Positions 35,589 to 45,271 are shown, numbered from the stretch's first letter. The stretch is 64,000 bases of DNA from Chelativorans salis (GCF_025336525.1 NZ_JAOCZP010000003.1:310001-374000); one strand, 5' to 3'. Notes: generated by a model not told the origin, from the sequence alone. Numbers and translations are program-made.

Positions 35589-36728
35589 TCAGGCTGCAGC
35601 GAGCGTCAAAGCCTGAAGCCGAGCATTCTCGCGCAGGGCATCCAGATGGATGCGCTTTAAGAGAGTTGCCAGGGCGACGCGGTCGGCTTCCGTGCCGGCG
35701 GATGAGGCGTCGAGTGCTTTCAGCATGTGCCAGGAGACTTCCTGCGGGCCTGCCGTGCGCTTGCCGTTGGCCACTTCGCGCCAGATCGCCAATGCCGTGA
35801 GGATGGGGGCGTGGGCGGCGGGCTTCAGTCCGGCGCTGGAAAGGAGGGCGCTAAGGGCGGTGCTGCGGGCGCGGGACAGGAGGGTCTGGACGCGAGGCTC
35901 GCTCTGACCTGTCAGGGCGACCAGCGCGGCGCCGAAGAAATCCACCTTGCCGTGCGCCACACTGCGCACGAGAAAGCCTGAGGTGAGGTCGCCGCGCAGG
36001 CGCAGATGCTCCACCAGGGCGGCGTGCTCGCGGGGTTCGGTGCGGTCTATGAGGGTGATGGAGGCGCGGATGCAGGCTTCATGTGCCAGCTTCTCGGCGC
36101 GCGCGGCACCCATCAGCGCCTGTACGAGGGGGGCGGCCGAGAGCGCCTCCCCTACCCGCACGACGAGCATGTGCCGGCAATCGGGCGGCAGGCGGCGGTC
36201 CGTGGCAAGGGCGGCGCGCAGGACCGCACTGCCGCCGTGGCGCTCGATCATGCGGCGGAAGCTGACGGCGGCGATCTCCGCGCCTTCGTTGTGGATGAGC
36301 GCCGTACAGGCCTCGACGGTACCGACCTCGGCGAGTGCGGCCGAAAGCGCCATGGAGACCTGCGGCCGCGAGGCCAGGAGAAGCTGGATCTCGGGCTCGC
36401 CCGTCGCCGCGCGGTCGACCAGGTCGCTGTCGGAAAGAAGCGGCGAGCGCACGAGGATGGGGGCGGCGACCTCCGGCTGGTCGTCGGCAAGGGCGGCGAC
36501 CACCTGGGCGGGCGCGCGGCGGCTCAGCGAAAGTGTTTCTGACAGCGCCAGCCGCACCTTGGCCGACGGGTCGTCCAGAAGCAGCGTGAGAGCGGCCTCG
36601 GCCGCCATTCGGTCGTCGAAGGAAAGGTCGCTCCGGATATAGGCGCGCGCCAGCGCAGCAGCCGCCTCCGCCCGCTCGGAGACCTTCGCCGTCTCGATCC
36701 ATTTCAGGAAATGCCGGATCACGTTCAA
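35589..36728 (-). CDS. DUF2336 family helical-repeat protein
   Basis: 379 residues made almost entirely of alanine/leucine-rich helices in HEAT-like repeats (VKVSERAEAAAALARAYIRS, KVRLALSETLSLSRRAP, DLVDRAATGEPEIQLLLASR), as in DUF2336. No signal peptide. Function unknown; some DUF2336 proteins are linked to cell-cycle or motility control in alphaproteobacteria. Start is TTG 36728 (GGGGG seven bases upstream) or GTG 36722. Divergent from the MaoC gene. Confidence 0.82.
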   Translation of the reverse strand: MNVIRHFLKWIETAKVSERAEAAAALARAYIRSDLSFDDRMAAEAALTLLLDDPSAKVRLALSETLSLSRRAPAQVVAALADDQPEVAAPILVRSPLLSDSDLVDRAATGEPEIQLLLASRPQVSMALSAALAEVGTVEACTALIHNEGAEIAAVSFRRMIERHGGSAVLRAALATDRRLPPDCRHMLVVRVGEALSAAPLVQALMGAARAEKLAHEACIRASITLIDRTEPREHAALVEHLRLRGDLTSGFLVRSVAHGKVDFFGAALVALTGQSEPRVQTLLSRARSTALSALLSSAGLKPAAHAPILTALAIWREVANGKRTAGPQEVSWHMLKALDASSAGTEADRVALATLLKRIHLDALRENARLQALTLAAA

Positions 36729-36854
36729 TTATATGCCCCCACCTGGAATCCAAGCTAGCGGCAATTCGTATAGGAATGGTTTACCATAATGCGCGCCTTG
36801 CGGGCCGGCCTGCCGGCGCCTATCAAAAGCGGGTCGGAAGCCGGGAGAAGAGAG

Positions 36855-37307
36855 ATGGCGGGACTTTATCTGGAGGATTTCGAGCCCGGGCACGTCTTCA
36901 GGCACACGCTGCGCAAGACGATCACCGAGAGCGACAACGTGCTTTTCTCCGTCATGACGCTGAACCCGCAGCCGCTGCACATCGACTTCGATTTCGCGGA
37001 GAAGACCGAGTGGGGAAAACCGCTCGTCAACTCGCTCTTCACGCTTGGGCTGATGATCGGCATTTCCGTGCACGACACCACGCTCGGCACAACGATCGCC
37101 AATCTGGGGATGACGGAGACGACCTTCCCACACCCCCTCTTCCACGGCGATACCGTGCGCGTGGAGACGGAGGTGAAGAGCGTGCGCGAATCGAAGTCGA
37201 AGCCGGATCGCGGCATCGTTGAGTTCGAGCACCGCGCCTATAACCAGAACGACGTGCTGGTGGCCCGCTGCCTGCGCCAGGCGATGATCGTCAAGAGGCC
37301 GGCCTGA
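36855..37307 (+). CDS. MaoC family dehydratase (hot-dog fold)
   Basis: 150 residues, single hot-dog domain. LNPQPLHIDFDFAEKTEWGKP carries the Asp/His hydratase pair of the MaoC motif, and FPHPLFHGDTVRVETEV follows. It should hydrate an enoyl-CoA. At 150 residues it is much shorter than the mesaconyl-CoA hydratase (about 340), so it is a different subfamily. ATG 36855 follows GGGAGAAGAG. Overlaps the CitE-like gene by one base (TGATG), suggesting consecutive steps on one CoA ester. Confidence 0.88.
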   Translation: MAGLYLEDFEPGHVFRHTLRKTITESDNVLFSVMTLNPQPLHIDFDFAEKTEWGKPLVNSLFTLGLMIGISVHDTTLGTTIANLGMTETTFPHPLFHGDTVRVETEVKSVRESKSKPDRGIVEFEHRAYNQNDVLVARCLRQAMIVKRPA

Positions 37308-38182
37308 TGCGCTCGCTGTTGTTCGTTCCCGGCGATTCTGAAAGGAAGCTGGAGAAGGCGCTTCTGACGAGCGCGGACGTGCTTATCCTCGACCTGGAGG
37401 ATTCGGTGGCGCCGGGGCGCAAGGAGGCGGCGCGGCGGACCACCGCTGACTTCCTGTCGGTAAACAGCAACGGCCCTACCCTTTTCTATGTGCGCGTAAA
37501 TGCCTTGTCGACAGGGCTCATGGACGGTGACCTTGCCGCCGTCATGCCGGCGCGGCCGGCCGGCATCATGCTGCCCAAGGCCGAGGGCGGGCAGGACGTC
37601 ACGCAGCTTTCAGTGAAGCTGCGTGTTCACGAGGCAGAGAGCGGCATCGAGGACGGGGTGACGGCCATCCTGCCCATCATTACCGAGACCGCGAAGGCGG
37701 TCTTTTCGGCTGGCACCTACGCACAGGCGAGCAAACGGCTTTCCGGGCTCACCTGGGGCGCGGAGGATCTTTCTGCGGAGATCGGGGCTCGTACGGCACG
37801 TGACGATGACGGGCGCTATACCGGCGTCTTCGCGCTTGCCCGCGCCACGACGCTGCTTTCGGCAAGTGCGGCGGACGTGCCGGCCGTCGATACGGTCTTC
37901 CCCAATTTCCGCGACGAGACGGGGTTTGCCAGAGAATGCCTGGAGGCCGAGCGCGACGGGTTCACTGCCAAGATGGCGATCCACCCGGCGCAGGTGCCGG
38001 TCATCAACGCAGCATTCACACCGTCGGAGGAAGCGGTGGCGCAGGCGAGCCGCATCGTCGCCGCATTCGAGGAAGCGGGCGAGACGGGGGTGGCGAGCGT
38101 CGACGGCGAGATGGTGGACCGGCCGCATCTCCTCCGCGCCGAGCGCATCCTGGAACGGGCGCGGCTCGCCGGACGTGGCTAG
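37307..38182 (+). CDS. CitE-like CoA ester lyase (HpcH/HpaI fold)
   Basis: 291 residues, TIM-barrel. RSLLFVPGDSERKLEKAL, ADVLILDLEDSVAPGRKE (with the substrate/metal Asp-Glu), IMLPKAEGG, LTWGAEDLSAEIGA (metal Glu-Asp) and KMAIHPAQVPVINAAF are the signature blocks of citrate lyase beta-like enzymes. Candidates are malyl-CoA/beta-methylmalyl-CoA lyase or citramalyl-CoA lyase; sequence alone does not decide. Directly coupled to the MaoC hydratase. Confidence 0.88.
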   Translation: MRSLLFVPGDSERKLEKALLTSADVLILDLEDSVAPGRKEAARRTTADFLSVNSNGPTLFYVRVNALSTGLMDGDLAAVMPARPAGIMLPKAEGGQDVTQLSVKLRVHEAESGIEDGVTAILPIITETAKAVFSAGTYAQASKRLSGLTWGAEDLSAEIGARTARDDDGRYTGVFALARATTLLSASAADVPAVDTVFPNFRDETGFARECLEAERDGFTAKMAIHPAQVPVINAAFTPSEEAVAQASRIVAAFEEAGETGVASVDGEMVDRPHLLRAERILERARLAGRG

Positions 38183-38338
38183 ATGTGGAGCATCGCGCTT
38201 TCCGAAAGATCGATTCCAATTTTCGGGCCGATTCTGTAGCGGCCAAGGGTAGCACGAACCCCTGCCTGTCTTGTCATCTCCGTATCGTGCGACTTCTGCT
38301 ATCCTGCCGCCGCGCCGGCGAGACGGCAGGAGGGTGAC

Positions 38339-39400
38339 ATGAACCTGAAACGGTTGAGCATCGGTACCTTCAATCTCTACAACCTCAACGAACCGGCCCT
38401 GCCCGTCTACACGGACGCCGATGGCTGGTCGGAGGAGCAATATACGCGCAAGATTGACTGGACACAGCGCACGATCCGGCAGCTGCGGCCGGATGTCCTG
38501 GGATTCCAGGAGCTTTGGCACGCGGATTCGATCACCCGGGCACTGGAGGCCTCGGGACTGGCCGAGGACTACGATCTGCTGGCTCCCGAAAACGCCAACG
38601 GCACCCGCATCGTCTGCGCGGCGATCGTCCGCAAGGGTCTTTTAGCGGGGGAAGCGGAGTGGATCGAGGCGTTCCCGGAAAAGCTCGTTCTAAAAAGTTC
38701 CGGCGACGATCCACAGACGCCGGAGATCGGCGTGAATATCGACAGCTTCTCACGGCCAGTTCTTGCATTTCGGATCAGCCCGCGTGAGGATCACGAGCCC
38801 GTTCACGTGTATGTCTGCCACTTGAAATCGAAAGCGCCGGCGAAGGTCTACCGCGAGGACTGGTTCAGGGCTAACGAGGAGATCTACAAGAAGCACCAGA
38901 CAAACCTGGGGGCAGCCATCTCCACGATCCGCCGTACGGCGGAAGCGGCAGCGTTGCGCTTCATGCTGACGGAGGTGATGAAGGGCACGCGCTCGCCGGT
39001 GATCGTTCTGGGCGACATCAATGACGGGCAGCAGAGCAACACGGCGAACATCCTGACCGAGCAGCCGCGTTATCTCGTCGGCGCTTCCAGGGGCGGCGGC
39101 GACGTGAGCCTTTACACCGCACAGACGCTTCAAGAATACCGCAGCACGCGCGACGTCTACTACACGCACATCCACCAGGACATGATGGAATCGCTCGACC
39201 ACATCCTGGTGAGCGAGGAATTTTACGACAACAGCAGGCGGCGCCTGTGGATGTTCGACGGGATGACGGTCAGCAATGACCACCTCCATTTCGACGACCA
39301 CAAGGAGAGCGGCACCAACGATCACGGCGTCGTCTGTGCAACGTTCAAGCACGGGCCGATCAAGACCGAGGCGCGGGAGATCGCGGAGGATGTCGGCTGA
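38339..39400 (+). CDS. Endonuclease/exonuclease/phosphatase (EEP) family protein
   Basis: 353 residues with no signal peptide. EEP motifs in order: IGTFNLYNL, DVLGFQELW (metal Glu), VYVCHLKSKAP, VIVLGDIND (Asp/Asn), ESLDHILVS and GTNDHGVVCA (catalytic His). The group includes DNases, RNases, sphingomyelinases and phosphatases; the target is unknown. Isolated transcription unit with GGAGGGTGAC before the ATG. Confidence 0.88.
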   Translation: MNLKRLSIGTFNLYNLNEPALPVYTDADGWSEEQYTRKIDWTQRTIRQLRPDVLGFQELWHADSITRALEASGLAEDYDLLAPENANGTRIVCAAIVRKGLLAGEAEWIEAFPEKLVLKSSGDDPQTPEIGVNIDSFSRPVLAFRISPREDHEPVHVYVCHLKSKAPAKVYREDWFRANEEIYKKHQTNLGAAISTIRRTAEAAALRFMLTEVMKGTRSPVIVLGDINDGQQSNTANILTEQPRYLVGASRGGGDVSLYTAQTLQEYRSTRDVYYTHIHQDMMESLDHILVSEEFYDNSRRRLWMFDGMTVSNDHLHFDDHKESGTNDHGVVCATFKHGPIKTEAREIAEDVG

Positions 39401-39512
39401 GGCGTGCCGGTTTCAGCGGGCGGGATCAATGGAAAGGATGGCGTCCTTTCAGCCCCCTCTGTCCTGCCGGATAGGGGGGCGAAGAGGCGCTGACTGTTTC
39501 CCAGAGAACGCC

Positions 39513-40127
39513 CTACCTATCCTTCCAGCGCGGGCGGCGCATGGCGAAGGTTTCAGTCACCGCCGTGTAGTCCATGTAGCCGAGGCGGGCGAGATTCTGT
39601 GCCTTGGTGGTGTCGAAGAGACCGTCAGTCAGCATCGCCTCGTCGATGTGCACGCCCACCACCTCGCCGGTGACCACGAAGACACCGGCGTGGTTTCCCT
39701 TAAGATCGCGCGGCTCCAGCACCTCCGTCACCTTGCATTCGAGCGTGGCGGCAGCCTCGGCGACGCGCGGACAGGCGATATGCCTGCAGGGAGCGGGCGT
39801 CAGCCCGGCGAGCTCGAATTCGCTGATGCCGGGCGGCGCGTCGATGGCGGTCTGGTTCATCTTCTCGGCAAGCGCGAGACTTACCAGGTTGACAGCGAAC
39901 TCGCCCGTGTCACGAGCGATCGAGGCGCTGTCTTTCTCGCCTTCTGAGGAGAACCACACGAGATGCGGGTTCGATGAGAAGGCGTTGAAGTAGGAATATG
40001 GCGCCAGGTTGAGCTCGCCCCCCGGCCGACGGGTGGAAATCCAGCCGATGGGCCTCGGCGCAACAATGGCCTTGAAGGGATCGTGCGGGAGGCCGTGGCC
40101 GTTGCGCGGCTCATAGAACATGGTCAT
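39513..40127 (-). CDS. Flavin reductase-like FMN-binding protein
   Basis: 204 residues, split-barrel fold: APRPIGWISTRRPGGELNLAPYSYFNAFSSNPHLVWFSS is spread over residues 20-60, and CKVTEVLEPRDLKGNHAG is in the middle. Binds FMN and either reduces flavin or acts as a flavin-dependent oxidoreductase. The frame runs further upstream into the nitroreductase, but ATG 40127, overlapping that gene's stop by one base and preceded by GGGAGGG, is the true start. Coupled to the nitroreductase. Confidence 0.9.
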   Translation of the reverse strand: MTMFYEPRNGHGLPHDPFKAIVAPRPIGWISTRRPGGELNLAPYSYFNAFSSNPHLVWFSSEGEKDSASIARDTGEFAVNLVSLALAEKMNQTAIDAPPGISEFELAGLTPAPCRHIACPRVAEAAATLECKVTEVLEPRDLKGNHAGVFVVTGEVVGVHIDEAMLTDGLFDTTKAQNLARLGYMDYTAVTETFAMRRPRWKDR

Positions 40128-40711
40128 CAGCCCTCCCAGGGGCCGGCATAGTCGCTGACAAGACCGCCGATACCCGGGCGCGGCCTGTCGGGCGTGCCGC
40201 CGGGATGCCGGCCGACATGCACGAAGCCCACCACGCGCTCGCGGGGGCGAAGGCCGAGAATGCGGCGACCTTCCTCGACGTCCGAATACCAGTTGGTGAC
40301 CATGTTGGCGTGATAGCCGAGCGCGCCCGCCGCATGGATGAGGTTCATGGCCGCCATGCCGCCTGACAAGAACATCTCCCACTCGGGAATCTTGGGGCTC
40401 TCCTTGGGGCTCGAGATGACACCGATCACCAGCGGCGCGCGCGAAAAGCGCGTCAGCTCCTGCGTGCGCCGTGCCTCGTTCAGCGGTCCCTCGCGTGCCT
40501 CGGCCAGATTTACCAGCATCTGCCCCACCTTCTCGCGCGCCTCGCCGCGATAAAGGATGAAGCGCCACGGCGTGAGCATCCCGTGGTCGGGAACGCGCGT
40601 GGCGACCTTGAGCATTTTCTCCACCTCGCCGTCGGAGGGTGCCGGGCCGGCAAGCTCGTGAATGGGCGCGGAACGGCGGGCGAGCATGAAGTCGATAACC
40701 TGCTGGTTCAA
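40127..40711 (-). CDS. Nitroreductase family protein (YdjA-like)
   Basis: 194 residues. FMLARRSAPIHELAGPAPSD, RVPDHGMLTPWRFILYRGE and LGYHANMVTNWYSD are the YdjA-type minimal nitroreductase motifs; FMN-dependent, NAD(P)H-using. The start is TTG 40711 with AGGAG nine bases upstream. First gene of a two-gene unit with a flavin reductase-like protein, a plausible flavin-redox pair. Confidence 0.9.
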   Translation of the reverse strand: MNQQVIDFMLARRSAPIHELAGPAPSDGEVEKMLKVATRVPDHGMLTPWRFILYRGEAREKVGQMLVNLAEAREGPLNEARRTQELTRFSRAPLVIGVISSPKESPKIPEWEMFLSGGMAAMNLIHAAGALGYHANMVTNWYSDVEEGRRILGLRPRERVVGFVHVGRHPGGTPDRPRPGIGGLVSDYAGPWEG

Positions 40712-40811
40712 AAGTGGAGCTCCTATTTCGGGTGGGGACGCGGTGGAAGCCGCGGGTATGTTGGCATCAGCAGCCTTGAAATTGCCACCCCGTTAGGCTT
40801 CAAAGCAAGCC

Positions 40812-41771
40812 ATGAGGTGTTTTGCCGGGCGATTCATTACGATTATTGCAGCAGCTCTTGCCGCGACGGCTGTCGACGCCGCCGCCCAGGACGAAGCATT
40901 TCCGGTGGAGGATATGCGCGTGCCGGGCCTGAGCGAATATGCGGCACCGCAACGAACAGAACCGCTGGCGCTGGCAGAGACCGGAGAAGTGACCCTTTCG
41001 GCGCAGTTGACCGAGGAGACCGAGGACATTCCGCGCGGCCTCGTCTGGCGCGTGTTCTCGCCGGAGCCGGGACAGGACGGCACGCTGCCGCTGGTGGCTA
41101 CCGCCCAGGGAGGGACGAGCACCTTCATGCTGCCGCCTGGCGGCTATCTCGTACACGCCGCTTACGGCCGCGCCGGCGCGACGAAGCGCATCACCGTCGG
41201 CGATAAGCCGAAGAGCGAGCGCCTGGTGCTCGACGCGGGCGGACTGAAGCTCGACGCGGTGCTTTCCGGCGGTGTGCGCATTCCGCCCAAAAAGCTGCGC
41301 TTCTCCGTCTATGACCACGAGCCGGACGCGACAGGCGAGCGCTCGCTCATCGTGCCCAATGTGCGGCCCAACGCCGTGGTGCGGCTCAACGCCGGCACCT
41401 ACCACATCATCTCCAACTACGGCGCCATCAACGCCGTCATCCGCGCCGACATCCGCGTGGAGGCGGGCGAATTGACGGAGGCGACGGTGGAGCACCGCGC
41501 AGCACAACTCACCATGAAGCTGGTGCGCGAGCCGGGTGGCGAGGCGATCGCCGACACGGCCTGGTCCATCCTCTCGGAGACGGGTGAAATCGTCGCCGAG
41601 ACCGTCAGCGCCTTCGCCTCGATGGTGCTGGCGGAAGGGGAATACACGATCGTGGCGAAAAACCGTGACCGCCTCTACCAGCGCGATTTCACCGTGACCC
41701 CCGGCCGCAACCAGGATGTAGAGCTTCTGCCCGACGACCTGGTGGAGCGGGTAAGCGAAGTTACGGAATAG
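40812..41771 (+). CDS. Exported hypothetical protein with beta-sandwich-like repeats
   Basis: 319 residues. Signal peptide about 1-25 (IITIIAAALAATAVDAAAQ region). The mature part holds three or four similar beta-rich segments, for example GTSTFMLPPGGYLVHAAYGR, VVRLNAGTYHIISNYG and ASMVLAEGEYTIVAKNRD, each ending in a G-x-Y aromatic strand, which resembles carboxypeptidase-regulatory-like or transthyretin-like domains. Periplasmic function unknown. Convergent with thrS. Confidence 0.75.
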   Translation: MRCFAGRFITIIAAALAATAVDAAAQDEAFPVEDMRVPGLSEYAAPQRTEPLALAETGEVTLSAQLTEETEDIPRGLVWRVFSPEPGQDGTLPLVATAQGGTSTFMLPPGGYLVHAAYGRAGATKRITVGDKPKSERLVLDAGGLKLDAVLSGGVRIPPKKLRFSVYDHEPDATGERSLIVPNVRPNAVVRLNAGTYHIISNYGAINAVIRADIRVEAGELTEATVEHRAAQLTMKLVREPGGEAIADTAWSILSETGEIVAETVSAFASMVLAEGEYTIVAKNRDRLYQRDFTVTPGRNQDVELLPDDLVERVSEVTE

Positions 41772-41798
41772 GCCGCCCGCGCTGCAGCGGGGGCGGCC
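41771..41798. terminator. GC-rich hairpin between the exported protein and thrS, probable bidirectional terminator
   Basis: GGCCGCCC (41771-41778) pairs with GGGCGGCC (41791-41798); an inner CGCTG/CAGCG extends it. It begins at the last base of the upstream stop codon and ends seven bases before the thrS stop. No T-run, so strength is uncertain. Confidence 0.5.
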
Positions 41799-41804
41799 AT
41801 CGGT

Positions 41805-43775
41805 TCAGCTCTTCGCGCGGCGGATATCTGGCGGCGTCGCCTCCTCGGCGAGGCTGGCGACAGCTTCGCCGAGCGACAGTGAGGTTTGGTCGCGGCTGCC
41901 CAATCGACGGATATTCACCGTCCCCTCCTCCGCCTCGCGCTTGCCGCAGACGAGGATAACCGGCACTTTGGCAAGCGAGTGCTCACGCACCTTGTAGTTG
42001 ATCTTCTCGTTGCGCAGGTCGGTCTCGACCTGCAGCCCCGCCGCCTTCAACCGGCGCGCCACGTCTTCTGCATAGCCGTCGGCATCCGAAGTGATGGTAG
42101 CCACCACCACCTGCAGCGGCGCGAACCACAGTGGGAAGTGGCCGGCGAAATCCTCGATGAGGATGCCGAGGAAGCGCTCCATGGAGCCGCAGATGGCGCG
42201 GTGGATCATCACCGGCTGCTTCTTTTCCGATTCCTTATCGATATAGAAGGCGCCGAAGCGCTCCGGCAGGTTGAAATCCACCTGTGTCGTGCCGCACTGC
42301 CACTCGCGGCCGATGGCGTCCTTCAGCGTGTACTCGAACTTGGGACCGTAGAAGGTGCCCTCGCCCTCGTTGATGCCGGCCTCTATTCGGCCGCCCGACT
42401 CGGCCTCCATCTTGATGAGCGCTCGCTTCAGGATGTCTTCGGCGTGATCCCACATGGCGTCGGTGCCCACGCGCTTTTCGGGCCGGGTCGCGAGCTTGAC
42501 CACCACCTTCTCGAAGCCGAAGTCCTCGTAGACCGACATCATGAGATCATTGATCTTCAGGATTTCCGCCTCAAGCTGCTCCTCCGTGCAGAAGACGTGC
42601 GCGTCGTCTTGCGTGAAGCCGCGCACACGCATCAGTCCGTGCAGCGCGCCGGATGGCTCGTAGCGGTGGACGGCGCCGAACTCGGCAAGCCGGATCGGCA
42701 GATCGCGGTAAGACTTCAGACCGTGCTTGAATATCTGCACGTGGCCGGGGCAGTTCATAGGCTTCAATGCGAAGACGCGCTGGTCCTCCGCCTCCTCGTC
42801 GGCGCAGCGGACCGCGAACATGTTCTCCTTGTACCAGCCCCAGTGGCCTGAAGTCTGCCAAAGCGAGGAATCAAGCACTTGCGGCGCGTTGACCTCCTCA
42901 TACTCGCCGTCGAGCCGGCGGCGCATGTAGGAGACGAGGTTCTGGAACATGCGCCAGCCCTTCGAATGCCAGAAGACGACGCCCGGCCCCTCTTCCTGGA
43001 AGTGGAACAGGTCCATCTCGCGGCCAAGCCGGCGATGATCGCGCTTTTCCGCCTCCTCCAGCATGTGGAGATACTGGTCAAGCTGCTCCTGGTTTGCCCA
43101 GGCGGTGCCGTAGATGCGGGTGAGCATGGCGTTGTCGGAATCGCCGCGCCAATAAGCGCCGGCCACCTTCATCAGCTTGAAGGCGTTGCCGATCTGCCCC
43201 GTGGAGGCCATGTGCGGACCGCGGCACAGGTCGAACCATTCGCCCTGCGCGTAGATTTTCACGTCGTCGCCCTCGGGGATCGCGTCAATCAACTCGACCT
43301 TGTACATCTCGCCCTTGTCGCGGAAGACCTCTTTTGCCTTCTTCCGCGCCCAAACCTCCTTGGTGAAGGGCTTGTTGCGGGCGATGATCTCGCGCATCTT
43401 CTTCTCAATCACCGGCAGATCATCCGGCGTGAAGGGCTCGTTGCGGGCGAAATCGTAATAGAAACCGTTCTCGATCACCGGGCCGATGGTGACCTGCGTG
43501 CCGGGATAAAGCTCCTGCACGGCCTCGGCCATCACATGCGCGGCGTCGTGGCGGATCAGCTCCAGCGTGCGCGGGTCTTCGCGAGTGAGGATCTCGATCC
43601 CGCCCTGGCGGCCGACCGGGTCGGCCAGATCGCGCAGTTCCCCATCGAGCGCGTAGGCGACCGCCTTCTTGGCCAGCGATTTGGAGATCGATTCGGCAAG
43701 CTCGGCGCCGGTGATGGCGGCGGGGTAATCCCGCGATGAACCGTCGGGAAACGTAAGGGAAATGGCGTCAGCCAT
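41805..43775 (-). CDS. thrS: Threonyl-tRNA synthetase
   Basis: 656 residues: TGS domain ([19 protein letters not shown]), editing domain ([17 protein letters not shown] with the zinc-like HxxxH region), class II catalytic core ([13 protein letters not shown] with the zinc Cys, [40 protein letters not shown]) and the anticodon-binding domain ([20 protein letters not shown]). I prefer ATG 43775 over 43781 because the AGGA site lies only one base from the first ATG. A strong hairpin lies in the leader. Confidence 0.97.
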   Translation of the reverse strand: MADAISLTFPDGSSRDYPAAITGAELAESISKSLAKKAVAYALDGELRDLADPVGRQGGIEILTREDPRTLELIRHDAAHVMAEAVQELYPGTQVTIGPVIENGFYYDFARNEPFTPDDLPVIEKKMREIIARNKPFTKEVWARKKAKEVFRDKGEMYKVELIDAIPEGDDVKIYAQGEWFDLCRGPHMASTGQIGNAFKLMKVAGAYWRGDSDNAMLTRIYGTAWANQEQLDQYLHMLEEAEKRDHRRLGREMDLFHFQEEGPGVVFWHSKGWRMFQNLVSYMRRRLDGEYEEVNAPQVLDSSLWQTSGHWGWYKENMFAVRCADEEAEDQRVFALKPMNCPGHVQIFKHGLKSYRDLPIRLAEFGAVHRYEPSGALHGLMRVRGFTQDDAHVFCTEEQLEAEILKINDLMMSVYEDFGFEKVVVKLATRPEKRVGTDAMWDHAEDILKRALIKMEAESGGRIEAGINEGEGTFYGPKFEYTLKDAIGREWQCGTTQVDFNLPERFGAFYIDKESEKKQPVMIHRAICGSMERFLGILIEDFAGHFPLWFAPLQVVVATITSDADGYAEDVARRLKAAGLQVETDLRNEKINYKVREHSLAKVPVILVCGKREAEEGTVNIRRLGSRDQTSLSLGEAVASLAEEATPPDIRRAKS

Positions 43776-43880
43776 GCTCATGTCCTTTCTATCCAGTCCC
43801 GCATACGAGCGCGGGTGGTGTGGTCTATGGTCGGCGATGGCACGCGGGCATGCCGCGGCACGCGCGCTACATAATAGCAG

Positions 43881-43914
43881 AGCCGGCGCGCGTAAAGGCT
43901 ACGCTGCGCCGGCT
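43881..43914. promoter_or_regulatory. Long hairpin between yegP-like gene and thrS
   Basis: AGCCGGCGC/GCGCCGGCT (43881-43889, 43906-43914) extended by GCGT/ACGC with a seven-base loop, 13 paired bases with one bulge. It may end the upstream small gene's transcript or form part of the thrS leader, whose mRNA is autoregulated in E. coli. No T-run follows on either strand. Confidence 0.45.
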
Positions 43915-43966
43915 CCTGGTGTCCTGGGATTCAGGGCGAAAACCTAAAGGCTTCCGCCTATCGAAC

Positions 43967-44143
43967 TTAGCTGATGTCCTCGGTCGGTGCTTCCGGCCCG
44001 TTTTTCTTGATCGAGTCAATCGCGTTCTGCGCGCTCGCCTTGGCGGTGTATCCTTCCGTCGCGAAGATCACCTCGCTGTTGTATTTGAAGCGCACGCGAT
44101 ATTCGCCAGCCTTGTCCTTATAAATTTCGAACTTATGAGCCAT
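43967..44143 (-). CDS. YegP-like DUF1508 protein
   Basis: 58 residues, one DUF1508 unit: FEIYKDKAGEYRVRFKYNSEV with the C-terminal EGYTAKASAQNAIDSIKKN helix. Small antiparallel alpha-beta fold, function unknown; the E. coli protein carries two such units. ATG 44143 is chosen because AGGAGGG lies 11 bases upstream; TTG 44152 would be too close to that site. Confidence 0.9.
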   Translation of the reverse strand: MAHKFEIYKDKAGEYRVRFKYNSEVIFATEGYTAKASAQNAIDSIKKNGPEAPTEDIS

Positions 44144-44236
44144 ATCGGTCAATCCCTCCTAAGCTGCTGACCTTAACGATTCTTAATCTGCCAGCAGCGG
44201 GCGGGCGGAACAAGAAGAAGATGCTTGTTTCGAGCT

Positions 44237-44581
44237 TTAATCGCTCCGGCGCCTTGCCGATACGCGCCAGAAGCGCCACGGCGTGTACCAGTGCAACTCC
44301 GATTCCAGTGCCTCGGGCACCGGATCGATCCCGTGGGTGCCGCCGGGCCCGCAGCGCATGAAGCGAAAAAGCCCCAGCCAGCCGCCGGACCAGAGCCCGT
44401 GGCGGGCAATCGCCTCGTAGGCGTATTCCGAGCAGGTAGGAAAATGGCGGCAGGAATTGCCCACAAAACCCGACAAGGTGAGTTGGTAGAAGCGTACGAA
44501 AGCCGTACCGAACACGCGTCCCGGCGTCTTTGGCCAGGGGCCCTGCCAGTTGCGGGACAGTCTTGCAGGTGGTGCAGTCAA
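44237..44581 (-). CDS. yidD: Membrane protein insertion efficiency factor YidD
   Basis: About 114 residues. RFYQLTLSGFVGNSCRHFPTCSEYAYEAI and GLFRFMRCGPGGTHGIDPVP (read in two parts) are the YidD signature with its conserved cysteines. Associates with the YidC insertion path at the inner membrane. No ATG is available; TTG 44581, three bases after the upstream stop with GGAGAAGG ahead, gives the best N-terminus (MTAPPARLSRN). Normally next to rnpA-yidC in other bacteria; here it follows an Fe-S scaffold gene, as in other rhizobia. Confidence 0.9.
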   Translation of the reverse strand: MTAPPARLSRNWQGPWPKTPGRVFGTAFVRFYQLTLSGFVGNSCRHFPTCSEYAYEAIARHGLWSGGWLGLFRFMRCGPGGTHGIDPVPEALESELHWYTPWRFWRVSARRRSD

Positions 44582-44583
44582 CG

Positions 44584-45030
44584 CTAAGCGGCCTTCTCCG
44601 CGCGCTTCTTCTCGATCTGGTCTATGCAGTCGACCACCGCGTCGAAGGTCAGCATGGTGGAGGCGTGGCGGGCCTTGTAGTCGCGCACGGGCTCCAGATA
44701 TTTGAGGTCGGCGAAGCGACCGTCGGGCGGTGCGCCGTTCTCCTTCAGCATGCGCCGCATGGCCTCGCGCACGGCTCTCAGTTCCTCGGCGCTGGCGCCG
44801 ACGACGTTCTGCGCCATAATGGAGGAGGAGGCTTGACCGAGCGCGCAGGCGCGTACCTCGTGCGCAAAGTCGCTCACCACGCCGTCGGCCATCTTCAGGT
44901 CGACCGTCACGGTGGAGCCGCACAGCTTGGAATGGGCGGTGGCACTTGCATCCGGCTTCGCCAAACGGCCGATACGGCCGATATTGCCCGCAAAGCCAAG
45001 AATTTTCGTGTTATAGACGTCGTCGATCAT
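44584..45030 (-). CDS. NifU-like/IscU-like iron-sulfur cluster scaffold protein
   Basis: 148 residues. Three cysteines in the NifU N-terminal arrangement: SKLCGSTVTVDL, VRACALGQASSS and VVDCIDQIEK, the ligands for a transient [2Fe-2S] cluster. DDVYNTKILGFAGNIGRIGRL starts the domain. ATG 45030 with AGGCGGA upstream is chosen; the frame is open further up but not conserved-looking. It is not beside iscS or suf genes here. Two bases separate its stop from the yidD start. Confidence 0.87.
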   Translation of the reverse strand: MIDDVYNTKILGFAGNIGRIGRLAKPDASATAHSKLCGSTVTVDLKMADGVVSDFAHEVRACALGQASSSIMAQNVVGASAEELRAVREAMRRMLKENGAPPDGRFADLKYLEPVRDYKARHASTMLTFDAVVDCIDQIEKKRAEKAA

Positions 45031-45271
45031 CAATTTCCGCCTGACGGCGCAGACCAAGCATGGCTTGTCGCGCATATGTCTTTCATTTGCGCCCGAACAA
45101 ACTATATAATGATCGTATCCGGTTGAGGGCAAGAAGGGGTGAACATACCTGCCCTACCGGTTCCGCGAGCCGCTTTCGGGCGGGACTGTGTACAGTTCCC
45201 AGAAAACCCGCGAAGGCTGTGAACCGTTTAACTCGTCCCTGCGCGACAGGGACTACGGGAGACGCCTCCTC

